A stretch of DNA of 64,000 nucleotides from positions 3,348,139 through 3,412,138 of the forward strand of contig NZ_JAASRM010000001.1 of NCBI RefSeq assembly GCF_011761565.1, in the 5' to 3' direction. The notes under the pieces are model-generated. The model worked only from the letters and a program-made list of their open reading frames with translations, made no database searches and was not told where the DNA came from. Shown here one piece after another: positions 37,966-48,646 of the stretch; position 1 is the stretch's first letter, and each line of letters starts with the position of its first letter. The translations under genes and the position numbers were made by a program. This DNA comes from Rhizomicrobium palustre (GTDB lineage Bacteria; Pseudomonadota; Alphaproteobacteria; Micropepsales; Micropepsaceae).

Positions 37966-39324
37966 CTATTCAAATGTGTATGGTGGCCGCATCGGGCGGC
38001 TCAGCATGGCATTGGCTTCGTCGTCATTCTTGAAGCGCTCTTTCACTGGATCCCAAGTAAGGCGGCGCTTCAAATGCATGGCGATGAAGTGCAGCAGACA
38101 GGTCGAATTCGCGCGATGACCGATTTCGGCATCGGTTGCCATGGGCGCGCCTGTCAGAATCGCGCGCACCCAATCGGCATGTTGTTCGGGGCTGGCATGG
38201 AGATGGATTTCATTCGGGCCAATCACGCTATCCAAAATTTTCGGATCGGATGCCGCGAAAGAGGGCGGAGCCGCGACGGTCGATTTAGGATCGGAAGCTG
38301 TCGCGCTGCCGCTGCGGGCGACAAAGATCCAGCCTTTTTCGCCGATGAACTTTACCCCGTTCGGAAAATCACCTGAAATGTCCATGGTCACGCCATTGGC
38401 GTAGCGCGCATGGGTAAGGAATTTGCCATGCACATTCCAAAGCCCGCTTTTGGGGAACTCCGCTTCGCCCCAAATTTCGACCGGCCCTGAATGCTCCATA
38501 TCCATCGCCCAATGGGCGGTGTCGACATGGTGTGAGCCCCAGCCGGTGATCATCCCGGCAGTGAATTGTTCGCAGCGCAGCCAGCCGGGGCGATCGAAGC
38601 TGTCCTGCGGATGCACGCGCATTTCTGTGTAATAGACTTCGGGTGTCGAGCCGAGCCAGGCATCGTAATTGAGATTTGGCGGTACGGGCTGCTGCGGTGC
38701 CTCGGGGCCGGACGGATCGCCGGGCAAGCCAATCTCGACATGTTTCAGCGCGCCGATACGGCCATTGCGGACGAGTTCGCAGGCTTTGCGAAATTGCGGC
38801 CAGGGATCGTCGGAACGCTGTTGTGAGCCGATCTGCAAAAGCTTGCCTGTCTTTTTTACCTCATCGGCCATGATGCGGCCTTCGGCGATGGTGAGCGCGG
38901 CGGGCTTCTGCAGATAGATATGCTTTCCAGCGCGCGCCGCATGCACGGCAAGGGTGGCGTGCTGGTGATCTGGTGTCGAGATGATCACCGTGTCGAGGTC
39001 TTTATTCGCAAGAAGCTCGCGATAATTCGCATAGGTGATTGTGGCGTTCCAGGATTTGCCGCTCTGGCTCGTATAAGTCTCATCGACCAATTGCTTGCCA
39101 AGGGCGAGGCGCTTGGAATCGACATCGCAGACCGCCAGAACCTGCGCCCCGGAAATTTTGAAGACCTCTTTCAAATCGTGACCGCGGCTGATGCGGCCGA
39201 CACCGATGGCGCCAATATTAAGCCGCGCATTGGCGCCGAAGGCACGCTCCGGGATGATGGCGGGAAAGGCCGCGAGCGCGAGACCTGCTTTAAGGATGCC
39301 GCGGCGGGAAAGAGTGCTGGTCAT
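37966..39324 (-). CDS. Exported Gfo/Idh/MocA-family oxidoreductase
   Basis: 452 residues. The leader MTSTLSRRGILKAGLALAAFPAIIPERAFG has a twin-arginine motif (SRRGILKAG), so the enzyme is folded before export and probably carries a nucleotide cofactor. The Rossmann fold starts LNIGAIGVGRISRGHDL (GxGxxxGxx) with AVCDVDSKR. The sugar-binding half contains KHIYLQKPAALTIAEGR, with Lys of the EKP-like motif, and GWGSHHVDTAHW. Such exported members oxidise or isomerise sugars or glycosides. It is the second gene of a two-gene unit. Confidence 0.87.
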   Translation of the reverse strand: MTSTLSRRGILKAGLALAAFPAIIPERAFGANARLNIGAIGVGRISRGHDLKEVFKISGAQVLAVCDVDSKRLALGKQLVDETYTSQSGKSWNATITYANYRELLANKDLDTVIISTPDHQHATLAVHAARAGKHIYLQKPAALTIAEGRIMADEVKKTGKLLQIGSQQRSDDPWPQFRKACELVRNGRIGALKHVEIGLPGDPSGPEAPQQPVPPNLNYDAWLGSTPEVYYTEMRVHPQDSFDRPGWLRCEQFTAGMITGWGSHHVDTAHWAMDMEHSGPVEIWGEAEFPKSGLWNVHGKFLTHARYANGVTMDISGDFPNGVKFIGEKGWIFVARSGSATASDPKSTVAAPPSFAASDPKILDSVIGPNEIHLHASPEQHADWVRAILTGAPMATDAEIGHRANSTCLLHFIAMHLKRRLTWDPVKERFKNDDEANAMLSRPMRPPYTFE

Positions 39325-39336
39325 GTGGCATCCTCC

Positions 39337-40494
39337 TTACGCGATCACGGGGTTGGTGGCGATTTTCTGTGCCGTCAGCACCAACTCGGCCGTGAGCAGG
39401 GCCTCATCCTGGTTCTGCGCCGTTTCGGTGCGATGGATGATGTCCGACACGAATTGCGGCCCGAACGGTAGCACCACATTGTTGCAGTCGATGAAGCGCA
39501 CGCCTTTCTTGTCCACCATGAAAAGGTGATTGCCGCCGGATCGTCCGGCGATATCGGTGTATTTGCGCAGTTCGATATAGCCCTCGGTGCCGAGCAGGAA
39601 GAGCCGCCCGTCGCCCCAGGTGGAAAGCCCATCCGGCGTGAACCAATCGACCCGTATATACCCCGTGCCGCCGTTACCTACCGCGACCATATCCCCGAAA
39701 TCCTCGAACTCCGGCTTTTCAGGATGGGCGACGTTCCCGGCTTGCGCAGCTACGACGCGCGCTGAGGTGGATTTGGTGTAGTAGAGGAATTGCTCGATTT
39801 GATGCGAGCCGATGTCGGTGAGAATCCCGCCATAGCGGTTCTTGTGCCAGAACCATTCCGGCCGTCCACCAGCATCTGCGTTACCGATCCGGTGTGGGGC
39901 GAGGTTGACGGTCTGGATCACCTTGCCGATGGCGCCTTGCTCAACCAGATACCCGGCCTGGATCGCGGCTTTCACCTCCAGCCGCTCCGAATACATGATG
40001 GCGAACTTTTTCTTGGTCTCCTTGACCGTCTTGCGCACCTCGGCAAGCTGCTCGAGTGACGTGATCGCGGGCTTGTCGGAAAGAAAATCCTTGCCCGCTT
40101 TCATCACCCGAATGCCGAGTGGGGCGCGCAGGTCCGGAATAGGGGCGCCCGCCACCAGCTTGATGGTCTTGTCCGAGAGGATCTCGTCCTCGCTTTTGGC
40201 GAGCGGAACGTCACCGAACTGGGCCCGAAAATCGGCGATATGTTTGGGATCGGTGGCATAGAACTTCTTCAGCCGCCCGCCGCCGCGCTTGATCGCGGCT
40301 GTCATGCCCATGATGTGATAATGGTCCAGACCGATGACGCCGAAATCAATCGCCTGTTTGGCGAAAGGGGCGGCGTCAAAGCCCGGCGCGGCGCTTTCTT
40401 CGGCAACACCCTTGCCCGGTTCGGCCAGCGCGGGCATGGCGCTCATCATCCCCGCGGCCAAAAGCAGGGCTCTGCGGTCAACAGCTTCGCTCAT
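39337..40494 (-). CDS. Exported Gfo/Idh/MocA-family oxidoreductase
   Basis: 385 residues from an ATG with GGGGAG; a 15-codon longer frame would start inside a palindromic operator. The leader DRRALLLAAGMMSAMPALA has the twin-arginine look. Mature protein begins with a Rossmann-like strand at AIDFGVIGLDHYHIMGM and has DFLSDKPAI in the EKP position. The second Rossmann Gly signature is atypical (GLDHYH rather than GxGxxG), so cofactor binding may differ. It is followed by the paralogous oxidoreductase after 12 bp. Substrate unknown. Confidence 0.83.
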   Translation of the reverse strand: MSEAVDRRALLLAAGMMSAMPALAEPGKGVAEESAAPGFDAAPFAKQAIDFGVIGLDHYHIMGMTAAIKRGGGRLKKFYATDPKHIADFRAQFGDVPLAKSEDEILSDKTIKLVAGAPIPDLRAPLGIRVMKAGKDFLSDKPAITSLEQLAEVRKTVKETKKKFAIMYSERLEVKAAIQAGYLVEQGAIGKVIQTVNLAPHRIGNADAGGRPEWFWHKNRYGGILTDIGSHQIEQFLYYTKSTSARVVAAQAGNVAHPEKPEFEDFGDMVAVGNGGTGYIRVDWFTPDGLSTWGDGRLFLLGTEGYIELRKYTDIAGRSGGNHLFMVDKKGVRFIDCNNVVLPFGPQFVSDIIHRTETAQNQDEALLTAELVLTAQKIATNPVIA

Positions 40495-40524
40495 AGGTTT
40501 TCTCCCCGAAATCCGGTTTGTTTT

Positions 40525-40538
40525 TGATACCGGTATCA
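40525..40538. promoter_or_regulatory. Perfect 14-bp palindrome TGATACCGGTATCA
   Basis: A central CG and six-base arms make a LacI-family-like operator, 30 bp upstream of the oxidoreductase pair. The regulator gene is not in this window. Confidence 0.6.
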
Positions 40539-40707
40539 TGTCGCACTATAACACTCGGCCGAAGGGCCGGGGAGGGCCGCGCCATCACATTCTCTTGCGG
40601 GGCTCTTGCGGGCTTTCCACACCTAATTAGGTCGGGAAATGCCCTTGCGGCTTGCACTTGGCTTTAGCTTGTCCATAACTCGATCAGGGATTTCAGCGAG
40701 GCAAGCC

Positions 40708-41349
40708 ATGCCCAAGACCTTTCCGGGCGTCACCGTCGTAGACCATCCATTGGTCCAGCATAAGCTCACGCTGATGCGCCGCACGTCTACATCGACCAAG
40801 CAGTTCCGCGAGCTGCTCAACGAGATTGGCATGCTGATCTGTTACGAGATCACGCGCGAATTGCCGACAGAGCTGATCGACATCGAAACGCCGCTCTCGC
40901 CCATGAAATCCCCGGTGATCGAGGGCAAAAAGCTGGTGTTCGCGCCGATCCTGCGCGCCGGAATGGGCTTTCTGGATGGAATGCAGAACCTCATCCCGTC
41001 GGCCCGTGTCGCCTTTATCGGCCTTTACCGCGATCCGACCTCGCTTAAGAGCGTCGAATACTATTTCAAGGCGCCAGAGGACGTGGCAGACCGCTTGGTG
41101 GTTGTGATGGACCCCATGCTGGCGACTGGCAATTCGGCCATTGCCGCGGTGGATATGCTGAAAGACAAGGGCGTTACCAAGCTTCGCCTGATGTGCCTTC
41201 TGGCGGCCCCCGAAGGGGTGGAGAAGTTCACCAAGGCCCATCCGGACGTGCATGTCTGGACAGCGGCGGTCGACGACCATCTCAACGATCACGGCTATAT
41301 CGTCCCCGGCCTCGGCGATGCGGGTGACCGCATGTTCGGCACCAAATAG
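40708..41349 (+). CDS. upp: Uracil phosphoribosyltransferase
   Basis: 213 residues from the ATG after GCGAGG; a longer frame starting 69 bp earlier is an artefact. The sequence matches Upp throughout: [47 protein letters not shown] and the PRPP-binding MLATGNSA. It makes UMP from uracil and PRPP and fits the pyrimidine salvage genes found 11 kb downstream. No adjacent uraA permease. Confidence 0.95.
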   Translation: MPKTFPGVTVVDHPLVQHKLTLMRRTSTSTKQFRELLNEIGMLICYEITRELPTELIDIETPLSPMKSPVIEGKKLVFAPILRAGMGFLDGMQNLIPSARVAFIGLYRDPTSLKSVEYYFKAPEDVADRLVVVMDPMLATGNSAIAAVDMLKDKGVTKLRLMCLLAAPEGVEKFTKAHPDVHVWTAAVDDHLNDHGYIVPGLGDAGDRMFGTK

Positions 41350-41380
41350 CCGATTTAACCCATCCGCCTACGGAATATTT

Positions 41381-41570
41381 GCGTATACGTAACATCCCTA
41401 GCTAGGGGTATTGCGTATGTGCACGCATACGCATTTTGCGGGCAGAAAATTCCGCGAAAATGACGGAAAAACGCGGTGTATATACGGTTAACTTCTCCCG
41501 GTCCTTTGTCTGTATACGCCAAAAGTAGAATTACTATAAACAAATTCGAAATCTCGCATCGCGCATACGT
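41381..41570. promoter_or_regulatory. Cluster of CGTATACG-like boxes upstream of the chemoreceptor
   Basis: In 190 bases there are several related boxes: GCGTATACGT (41381), a 20-bp dyad of GCGTATG and CATACGC (41413-41432), GTATATACGG (about 41477), TGTATACGCC (41511) and GCGCATACGT (41561). Such density is unusual and fits cooperative regulator binding. It lies between upp and the first tandem chemoreceptor. Confidence 0.45.
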
Positions 41571-41608
41571 CGTTGAACCTTCAACTAGATTTCGCGCGGA
41601 GCAGATAC

Positions 41609-43480
41609 GTGAACTGGAAAGACTTTTCCGTTTCCAAGAAAGTCATTGGCGCTTTTGCCATTGTCCTGGCGACCACCATCGCTTTGGGTTTGCTCGCGCT
41701 CGGTGACCTTTCACGGCTGAATAACGACGCCAAGGATCTGCGCACCAACTGGCTGCCATCCATTCAATATCTGGGAGACGTGCAATACGTCGCGACGCGC
41801 TATCGGGCTTATGAAGCCTCCATGCTTCTGGTGGAAGGCGATCAGGCGGCGATTGATAACCGCACCCGCATGTCGCTCGGCCAGCAGGTCGATAAGTATT
41901 TGGATGAGTATGAGCGTTTGGTCACCGACGATCACGAGCGCCAGCTCTTCAATGCGCTGAAGGAAAAATGGACCACTTATCGCCAGATGGACGCCAAGCT
42001 TGTGGAGATCTATCAGGCGCAAGGGGCGAAAGCGGGGTCAGATTTCCTGACACACGACATGCGCACCAGCTTCAAGGCGCTGCTCGATGTGTTGCAGGAT
42101 GCCGTCAAATATAACCGCGATGGCGGTGAGGCGTCCGGCAAGCATGGCGAGGCGACGTTTGACTCGTCTCGCCTGATCATCCTCTTCTCGCTCGCCGCCG
42201 CCGCGCTTTTGTGCAGCCTCGCGGGATGGGCGCTTATCCGCGGTGTTTCCACGCCGTTGGGGCATATGACCGGCGCCATGGGGGAGCTGGCGCGCGGCAA
42301 TCTCAATGCCGCCGTTCCCTGCGCCGGGCAGAAAGATGAAATCGGTGCGCTTGCGGAAGCCATGACGAGTTTCAAGAACCAGCTCGCGGCGGCCGAACGC
42401 GCCAAGGCGGAGCAGACCAAGATCATTGTCGAGAGTATCGGTCAGGGTCTCTCCCGTCTTGCGGAAGGCGATCTCACCCATCAAGTGACGGCCGATCTCA
42501 GCGGTGAGTTCGCTAAGCTGAAGAGCGATTTCAACAGCGCTATCGAGCGCCTGCGCGACACGATGCAGAGTGTGCTGGACTCCACCTACCAGATCGCGAG
42601 CAATGCGAGCGAGATTTCCATTGCGGCGGACGACCTTTCGCGGCGCACCGAGCAGCAGGCAGCTGGTCTCGAAGAAACCGCAGCCGCTTTGGAAGAGATC
42701 ACCGCGACGGTGAAAACGACAACCGCGAACACGCGTGAAGTCACCGTAAATGTCACGAGCGCGAAAGCGGCGGCGGAAAATGGCGGTCGTGTGGTGGAAA
42801 CCGCCGTCAAGGCGATGGATGCCATTGCACAGTCTTCCAAGCAGATTACCGACATCATCGGCGTGATCGACGAGATCGCTTTCCAGACAAATTTGCTCGC
42901 CTTGAACGCGGGCGTGGAAGCCGCACGTGCCGGCGATGCCGGACGAGGGTTCGCGGTGGTGGCATCGGAAGTGCGCGCTCTGGCGCAACGCTCCTCGGAA
43001 GCCGCCAAGGAGATCAAGGCGCTGATTAACACCTCGTCGGAGCAAGTTGGCGCGGGGGTGAAATATGTCGGCGAATCCGGAGAGGCGCTGAAGCGCATCG
43101 TCGATCAGGTGGTGCAGATCAATGCGGTGGTCGGCGAGATGGCCTCCGCTGCGGAACAGCAGGCGACGGGGATCGAGCAGGTCAACATCGCGGTCAGCCA
43201 TATGGATCAGGCGACCCAGCAAAACGCCGCGATGGTGGAAGAATCCACCGCCGCTTCGCGCAGCCTTGCGGGTGAGACCAAGAAACTGACGGAGATCGTC
43301 TCCTTCTTCCGTGTCGGGGAGCGAAACCGTGTTGCCGAAACGGTCTCGGCGCGTCCGGTGAAAGCTGTTTCCCGCCCCCCTGTCACGCCGCGCCGTGCCA
43401 ATCGTGTTGGGGCTGCGAGGCTTGCAGCGAAACCGCAAGTTTCTACGGCGGCAGAAACCAGTGATTGGTCAGAGTTTTAA
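41609..43480 (+). CDS. Methyl-accepting chemotaxis protein (tandem paralogue 1)
   Basis: 624 residues starting at a GTG with GGAG 8 bp upstream. The start is supported by alignment with the next gene ([15 protein letters not shown] against [15 protein letters not shown]); a TTG 36 bp earlier gives no homologous N-terminus. TM1 about 12-32, a four-helix-bundle sensor domain (about 35-185) with [24 protein letters not shown]2 about 190-212, HAMP and signalling domain with [48 protein letters not shown]. The C-terminus is SDWSEF. The ligand is unknown. Confidence 0.91.
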   Translation: MNWKDFSVSKKVIGAFAIVLATTIALGLLALGDLSRLNNDAKDLRTNWLPSIQYLGDVQYVATRYRAYEASMLLVEGDQAAIDNRTRMSLGQQVDKYLDEYERLVTDDHERQLFNALKEKWTTYRQMDAKLVEIYQAQGAKAGSDFLTHDMRTSFKALLDVLQDAVKYNRDGGEASGKHGEATFDSSRLIILFSLAAAALLCSLAGWALIRGVSTPLGHMTGAMGELARGNLNAAVPCAGQKDEIGALAEAMTSFKNQLAAAERAKAEQTKIIVESIGQGLSRLAEGDLTHQVTADLSGEFAKLKSDFNSAIERLRDTMQSVLDSTYQIASNASEISIAADDLSRRTEQQAAGLEETAAALEEITATVKTTTANTREVTVNVTSAKAAAENGGRVVETAVKAMDAIAQSSKQITDIIGVIDEIAFQTNLLALNAGVEAARAGDAGRGFAVVASEVRALAQRSSEAAKEIKALINTSSEQVGAGVKYVGESGEALKRIVDQVVQINAVVGEMASAAEQQATGIEQVNIAVSHMDQATQQNAAMVEESTAASRSLAGETKKLTEIVSFFRVGERNRVAETVSARPVKAVSRPPVTPRRANRVGAARLAAKPQVSTAAETSDWSEF

Positions 43481-43625
43481 GCGTCAAAACACGAGCTAAA
43501 TGAGAAAGTTATCCGGGTACGGAAATATACCTACCGTGACTATTTTGACCGTACCCAGATCAATTGGGGCCACAATTTATTAATGTACCAGACTTAACGT
43601 GCAGGAAGCCTATCCGGAGGCCTCC

Positions 43626-45479
43626 ATGGCGTTGAAAGATATATCTGTTCGAAACAAAGTGATTGGCGCATTCGCGGTTGTTCTCGCCGCGACCATCGCG
43701 CTCGGAATGTTCGCGATCATCAATCTCGGTCGCCAGGCGGCTGAGGCCGACGAACTGCGCACGGATTGGCTTCCATCCATCAGCTCGCTGGGAAATTTCC
43801 AATATCAAATTACACGTTATCGCTCGTTCCAGGCCTCTATTCTGATGGTTCCTGCAGAGCAGCGCGAAAAGGATACCAAAACGCGCATTGCCGTGATGGA
43901 AGCGGCCGATAAAGCGCTGGGGCAATATCTGACGATGGTGGACTCCCCGGAAGAGCGCGAGCTCGCTGAGACCATCAAAGCCAAGTGGGCTGAATACAAG
44001 CCGACCGACGACAAGCTCATCGCGATCTTCAATGCCAAGGGGCAGGCGGACGCGAACTATTTCCTCACCCATGAATCGCGGACGATCTTCAACCAGTTGA
44101 AGGACGCTGTCGAAAAAGACGTCGAGTTCAACCGCAAGGGCGGCGAGGCCGCGGCCATCCGCGCCGACCAAACCTATAAGTCGGCGCGTCTTTTGATCAT
44201 GCTAGCCTTAGGTCTTGCCTCGGCTTTGTGCTGCGCGGCGGGTTGGATTTTGATCCGTGGTGTCTCCGCGCCTTTGTCGGCCATGACGGACGCCATGGAT
44301 GGCCTCGCGCGGGGCAACCTTAATGCGGACGTCCCTTGTACGGACCAGGAGGACGAAATCGGCAAGCTTGCTGGGGCCATGACGAGTTTCAAACATCAGC
44401 TCGCGGATGCCGAACGCGCCAAGGCAGAGCAGACGAGGCTTATCGTCGACAGTATCGGTCAAGGACTTTCAAATCTCGCCAAAGGCGATCTTACCCACCA
44501 GATCACCGCCGATCTCACCGGCGAATTTGCCAAGCTTAAGACCGATTTCAACGCTGCCATCCAGCGTTTGCGTGACACCATGCAGAACGTTCTGGATTCG
44601 GCGCATCAGATCGATTCCAATGCGGGAGAGATTTCCTCTGCTGCCGATGATCTTTCTCGCCGTACCGAACAGCAGGCAGCTGGCCTGGAAGAAACCGCAG
44701 CGGCGCTGGAAGAGATCACCGCTACCGTCAAGAAGACGAGTGAAAACACCCGCGAAGTCACGGCCAATGTCGCTTCCGCGAAGACGGCTGCCGAGGACGG
44801 CGGGCGTGTGGTTGAGACGGCGGTCAAGGCGATGGATGCCATCGCGCAATCGTCCAAGCAAATCACCGACATCATTGGTGTGATCGATGAAATCGCTTTC
44901 CAGACCAATCTTCTCGCCTTGAATGCGGGCGTCGAGGCAGCTCGCGCGGGCGATGCAGGTCGAGGTTTCGCTGTGGTGGCCTCGGAAGTGCGCGCGCTGG
45001 CGCAGCGCTCTTCGGATGCGGCCAAGCAGATCAAAGCGTTGATCAATACCTCTTCCGAACAGGTCGGAGCCGGCGTGAAATATGTCGGCGAATCCGGCGC
45101 AGCGCTGAAGCGCATCGTGGAGCAGGTGGTGCAGATCAACGCCGTGGTGGGCGAGATGGCGCTTGCAGCCGAACAGCAGGCGACCGGTATCGAGCAGGTC
45201 AACGCCGCCGTCAGTCAGATGGACCAGGCGACCCAGCAGAATGCCGCGATGGTGGAAGAATCTACCGCCGCTTCGCGCAGCTTGGCGGGCGAGACCAAGA
45301 AGCTGACCGAGATCGTCTCGTTCTTCAGCGTCGGCGGGCAAAATAGATCTGTCGCGCCGTCGCGTCAGACCCGCGTCACCCCCACTACACGTCCTGTGGT
45401 TCGTTCCGGCAATCGGGCGCTTGCGCAAAAGGCCCAACCCAAGGCGGAAGCCGAAGCCAGCGATTGGGCGGAGTTCTGA
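43626..45479 (+). CDS. Methyl-accepting chemotaxis protein (tandem paralogue 2)
   Basis: 617 residues from an ATG with CCGGAGG upstream. The domain order is the same as in the preceding gene: TM1, four-helix-bundle sensor ([22 protein letters not shown]), TM2, HAMP and a nearly identical signalling domain, ending in SDWAEF. The cytosolic halves are far more similar than the periplasmic halves, as expected from duplication followed by ligand-domain divergence. It lies 145 bp after the first copy, with its own ribosome-binding site. Confidence 0.91.
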   Translation: MALKDISVRNKVIGAFAVVLAATIALGMFAIINLGRQAAEADELRTDWLPSISSLGNFQYQITRYRSFQASILMVPAEQREKDTKTRIAVMEAADKALGQYLTMVDSPEERELAETIKAKWAEYKPTDDKLIAIFNAKGQADANYFLTHESRTIFNQLKDAVEKDVEFNRKGGEAAAIRADQTYKSARLLIMLALGLASALCCAAGWILIRGVSAPLSAMTDAMDGLARGNLNADVPCTDQEDEIGKLAGAMTSFKHQLADAERAKAEQTRLIVDSIGQGLSNLAKGDLTHQITADLTGEFAKLKTDFNAAIQRLRDTMQNVLDSAHQIDSNAGEISSAADDLSRRTEQQAAGLEETAAALEEITATVKKTSENTREVTANVASAKTAAEDGGRVVETAVKAMDAIAQSSKQITDIIGVIDEIAFQTNLLALNAGVEAARAGDAGRGFAVVASEVRALAQRSSDAAKQIKALINTSSEQVGAGVKYVGESGAALKRIVEQVVQINAVVGEMALAAEQQATGIEQVNAAVSQMDQATQQNAAMVEESTAASRSLAGETKKLTEIVSFFSVGGQNRSVAPSRQTRVTPTTRPVVRSGNRALAQKAQPKAEAEASDWAEF

Positions 45480-45481
45480 AC

Positions 45482-46291
45482 CTAGTGCCGGCGATACAGC
45501 CTAGTGCGATACGCACTGGGCGTTTCGCCGGTGATGCGGGCGAAGGCTTGCGCGAAAGCACTCAACGAGGAAAACCCAACTTGTAACGCGGTCTCGGTGA
45601 CTCTCTCGCCCTCCGCCAACAGCCGCATGGCCGTGAGAATCTTGGCCTGCGTCAGCCAGTTCTGCCACGACATTCCCGTCACTTCGGAAAATCTGCGGCG
45701 CAGACTGCGTTCGGAGAGATGGGCGGCGGCGGCTGCCTGTGTCGCCTGAGCTTGCGCGAGATTGGCTATGGCATACTCCATCGCGCGGCTGATCGCGGCG
45801 TCGTGCACGCGGGGTAAACGCAGCGGCTCTTCCTCTGTCAGGCGCTCGGCGCAAATCAGCGACAGAGTCGAAAAATAGCTCTGAGCAACGGCATCATCTT
45901 TTGCCGATCCTGGTTGCCAGCGGCGCGCATGCAGGATCATCTCGCGCAAAAGCGTATCGACGATGAGGAAGCGCAGGCGACCTTCCGTAGGGCTGCTGCT
46001 GCTTGGTGCCAAATACAGCGAAATGCCTTCGGCATCAGTCAATTGTGTACGATGCGGCAGCCCTGCTGGTATCCAGGCGGCGCGTGCTGCGGGTAGGGCA
46101 TAGTTCGCGTCAGAAGTTTCCAGATGAACCATGCCATGCACGCTGTACAAAAGCTGATCATATTCGTGGCTGTGCCAGCCATAGAAAATGCGCGGGTGTG
46201 GATCGCAGAAAGCAAATCCGGTGCCTGATGGCGCGGAAAGACCGACCTCCTTCAGGAAATGCGTGGTTTGCTGCTCATCGAGCGTGTGCAT
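45482..46291 (-). CDS. AraC-family transcriptional regulator with cupin sensor domain
   Basis: About 269 residues from an ATG at 46291; a TTG 30 bases upstream is also in frame and neither has a strong ribosome-binding site. The N-terminal cupin (about 20-100) has GWHSHEYDQLLYSVHGMVHLET and IPAGLPHR. The C-terminal pair of helix-turn-helices (about 165-265) reads AAAHLSERSLRRRFSEVTGMSWQNWLTQ and ETALQVGFSSLSAFAQAFARITGETPSAYR. It is divergent from the methyltransferase gene, its most likely target. Confidence 0.87.
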   Translation of the reverse strand: MHTLDEQQTTHFLKEVGLSAPSGTGFAFCDPHPRIFYGWHSHEYDQLLYSVHGMVHLETSDANYALPAARAAWIPAGLPHRTQLTDAEGISLYLAPSSSSPTEGRLRFLIVDTLLREMILHARRWQPGSAKDDAVAQSYFSTLSLICAERLTEEEPLRLPRVHDAAISRAMEYAIANLAQAQATQAAAAAHLSERSLRRRFSEVTGMSWQNWLTQAKILTAMRLLAEGERVTETALQVGFSSLSAFAQAFARITGETPSAYRTRLYRRH

Positions 46292-46382
46292 GGCCGATTG
46301 CCGTTGAATTATGGCCGCCAAGCGTTAGCGGCTGTCTCGGAGCCAATGATACTGACGCTCTGCTGTCAAGAGGAGCAGACCC

Positions 46383-47147
46383 ATGAGGGACGCAGACCCG
46401 CATAATGCGAAAGTTGTCGACCAGTTTACCCGCTGGGCGGAACGTTTTTCGAAAGAACCGCTTCACGCCGAACCAGATGCGATGCAGCGGCTTCTTGCGG
46501 CGGTTGCGCCACAATCTTCGTCGCGCGTTCTCGATGTCGCTTGCGGTCCCGGTATCGTGGCCTGCGCACTGGCCCGCTACGCGGCGAAGGTAACGGGCGT
46601 TGATCTCACCGCGGCTATGCTGGAAGAGGCGAAGCTCCGTCAGGAACGAGAGGGGCTCACCAATCTCACCTGGATGCAAGCTGATGCCACTGAGCTGCCT
46701 TTCGGCGATGAGTGCTTCGATGTCGTTGTGACGCGCTACAGTTTTCACCATATGCGCCAGCCAGAGAAAGCCTTATCCGAGATGCGGCGCGTCTGCCGCG
46801 CGGGTGGTCGTGTGGTGGTGGTGGATGCGACGCCAACGACGGAAACCCAATTGGCTTACGACGCTATGGAGACGCTGCGTGATCCCTCGCATGCCAGCGC
46901 CTTGACGGTTGCACAGATCCGTCACTACGCCAAAGATCTCGGCTTGAAGGAAGTCGCTTATGATTTCCATTGGCTGGAGGCCGCGCTTGAGCCCTTGGCG
47001 GATCAGGATCGGATGGGCGCGCTAACCGCCGTATTCAATGCGGATATCGAAAGCGGAGCGGACCTCATCGGCGTCAAGGCGCGCCGCACAGAGAGCGGCA
47101 TTCGCTTCAGTTTTCCGATTTCCGTATTTGCGTGGCTAAGAGATTAG
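46383..47147 (+). CDS. Class I SAM-dependent methyltransferase
   Basis: 254 residues with GAGGAG upstream. Motif I is VLDVACGPGIVACALA; the acidic SAM ligand is in VTGVDLTAAMLEEA; later motifs are LTWMQADATELPFGDECFDVVVTRYSFHHM and GGRVVVVDATP. This is the UbiE/menaquinone-like fold but small-molecule methyltransferases of this group are too diverse to name the substrate. Its stop overlaps the stop of glgA by 4 bp on the opposite strand. Confidence 0.88.
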   Translation: MRDADPHNAKVVDQFTRWAERFSKEPLHAEPDAMQRLLAAVAPQSSSRVLDVACGPGIVACALARYAAKVTGVDLTAAMLEEAKLRQEREGLTNLTWMQADATELPFGDECFDVVVTRYSFHHMRQPEKALSEMRRVCRAGGRVVVVDATPTTETQLAYDAMETLRDPSHASALTVAQIRHYAKDLGLKEVAYDFHWLEAALEPLADQDRMGALTAVFNADIESGADLIGVKARRTESGIRFSFPISVFAWLRD

Positions 47148-48646
47148 CCGCTAACGGCTTCCTGAAGAGGTTCTTCCGGCGCGGGCTCTTCAGCCAATTC
47201 AGGCGCGTTCTTTTTGGCGAAGCGGCGGTAGAGTTCAGCATAGCGCTGGCCGCTGCGACGCCAGGAAAAATCCATCCGCATGCCTTGTTCCTGAAGCGCT
47301 TTCCAAGTCGGGCGGTCCTGATAGCGATAGATCGCGTGAGAGAGGACTCGCGACAGCGTATCGTGATTGACCTCATCGAAGAGGAAGCCCGTGGCTACGC
47401 CCGCAGAAAGCGCCGCCTCATTGGCATCGATGATGGTGTCCGCGAGGCCGCCCGTATGCGCCGCAATCGGCACGCAGCCATAGCGCAAGCCATATAGCTG
47501 CGTCAGCCCGCAAGGTTCAAAGCGCGAGGGCACCAAAATCGCATCCGATCCGCCTTGCAGAAGATGCGAAAGCTCCTCGTCATACCCAATCTTGACGCCG
47601 ATCCGCCCCTTGAAGCGTTTGGCCGCGTCCATGAAGGCGTTTTCGATGTAGTGCTCGCCCGTACCGATCAAAGCCAGGCGTCCACCCATGGTGACAATGT
47701 TCTCCGCCATCCCGGCGAGCACATCCATGCCTTTCTGCGTCGTAAGGCGACTGACGACGCAGAAAATGGGCCCCGTGCCGCCGTCCAGATCGAAGGCCTT
47801 TTCGACCTGCAAACGATTTTGCAAACGGCGGTTCAGGGTCAGGCGCTCATATTGCGCCAGAAGGTGCGGGTCCTCGGCGGGATTCCAGACCTCGGTGTCG
47901 ATACCGTTGACGATGCCATAGACGCGGTCGCGCCTTGCCCGCACCAGGCCTTCCAGCCCCATACCGAAATGCGCGTCTCCGATTTCTTCGGCATAGGTCG
48001 GGCTTACCGTGGTGATGGCGTCGGCGCAGAACAGCCCGGCTTTCAAGAAGCCGACGCCGCCATAATATTCGACACCATGCATGGAATAGGCATGCCAGGG
48101 CAGGCCAAGCCAAACGAAGATATCGTTGGGAAACCAGCCCGCGAAAGCGATGTTATGCACCGTCATGATGCTCGGCACATGGGCGCCATCGTAGTGCAGA
48201 TACGCCGGCGCCATCGCCGCCTGCCAATCATGGGCATGCAGCACATCGAAGCTGGGCATGTTGAACTTGCCCTGCGCGACATCCGCGGCAGCGCGGGAGA
48301 AGGCTCCGAAACGGCGCCAGTTATCATCCCAGTCTTTGCCGCTGGCATCGCAATAAGGTCCGCCCGGACGATCATAAAAGCCGGGCAGGTCGAGCACGAT
48401 CAGCTTCAGCTTGCCCGCCCAGCCACTGAGGATCTGCGCCTTTTCGCCGAACAAGCTGTCATAGCTGTGCAGCACCACCGCATCGCGCAGCGCCTTCATT
48501 ACCGAGGGGTAGCCGGGAAGGAAGGTCGTGACCTCCACGCCATGCGGGGCCAAGGCTGATGGTAGCGCTCCCGCAACGTCTCCAAGCCCGCCCGTTTTCA
48601 CCAGGGGATAGGCTTCGGAGACGACGGAGAGGACTTTTAAGCTCAT
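47144..48646 (-). CDS. glgA: Glycogen synthase (ADP-glucose)
   Basis: 500 residues starting at the ATG whose ATGA overlaps the stop of glgC. The N-terminal motif [13 protein letters not shown] binds ADP-glucose. The catalytic half has [17 protein letters not shown]5 family, transferring glucose from ADP-glucose to the non-reducing end of glycogen. It forms an operon with glgC; glgB, glgP and glgX are not here. A second glgA lies at 60.0-61.5 kb. A short Pro/Glu-rich tail ([16 protein letters not shown]) follows the conserved part. Confidence 0.94.
   Translation of the reverse strand: MSLKVLSVVSEAYPLVKTGGLGDVAGALPSALAPHGVEVTTFLPGYPSVMKALRDAVVLHSYDSLFGEKAQILSGWAGKLKLIVLDLPGFYDRPGGPYCDASGKDWDDNWRRFGAFSRAAADVAQGKFNMPSFDVLHAHDWQAAMAPAYLHYDGAHVPSIMTVHNIAFAGWFPNDIFVWLGLPWHAYSMHGVEYYGGVGFLKAGLFCADAITTVSPTYAEEIGDAHFGMGLEGLVRARRDRVYGIVNGIDTEVWNPAEDPHLLAQYERLTLNRRLQNRLQVEKAFDLDGGTGPIFCVVSRLTTQKGMDVLAGMAENIVTMGGRLALIGTGEHYIENAFMDAAKRFKGRIGVKIGYDEELSHLLQGGSDAILVPSRFEPCGLTQLYGLRYGCVPIAAHTGGLADTIIDANEAALSAGVATGFLFDEVNHDTLSRVLSHAIYRYQDRPTWKALQEQGMRMDFSWRRSGQRYAELYRRFAKKNAPELAEEPAPEEPLQEAVSG

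Noticed and set aside
39337-40539. Earlier start of the second oxidoreductase at 40539
   Set aside because: That ATG lies inside the perfect palindrome and lacks a ribosome-binding site; the ATG at 40494 has GGGGAG and begins the signal peptide.
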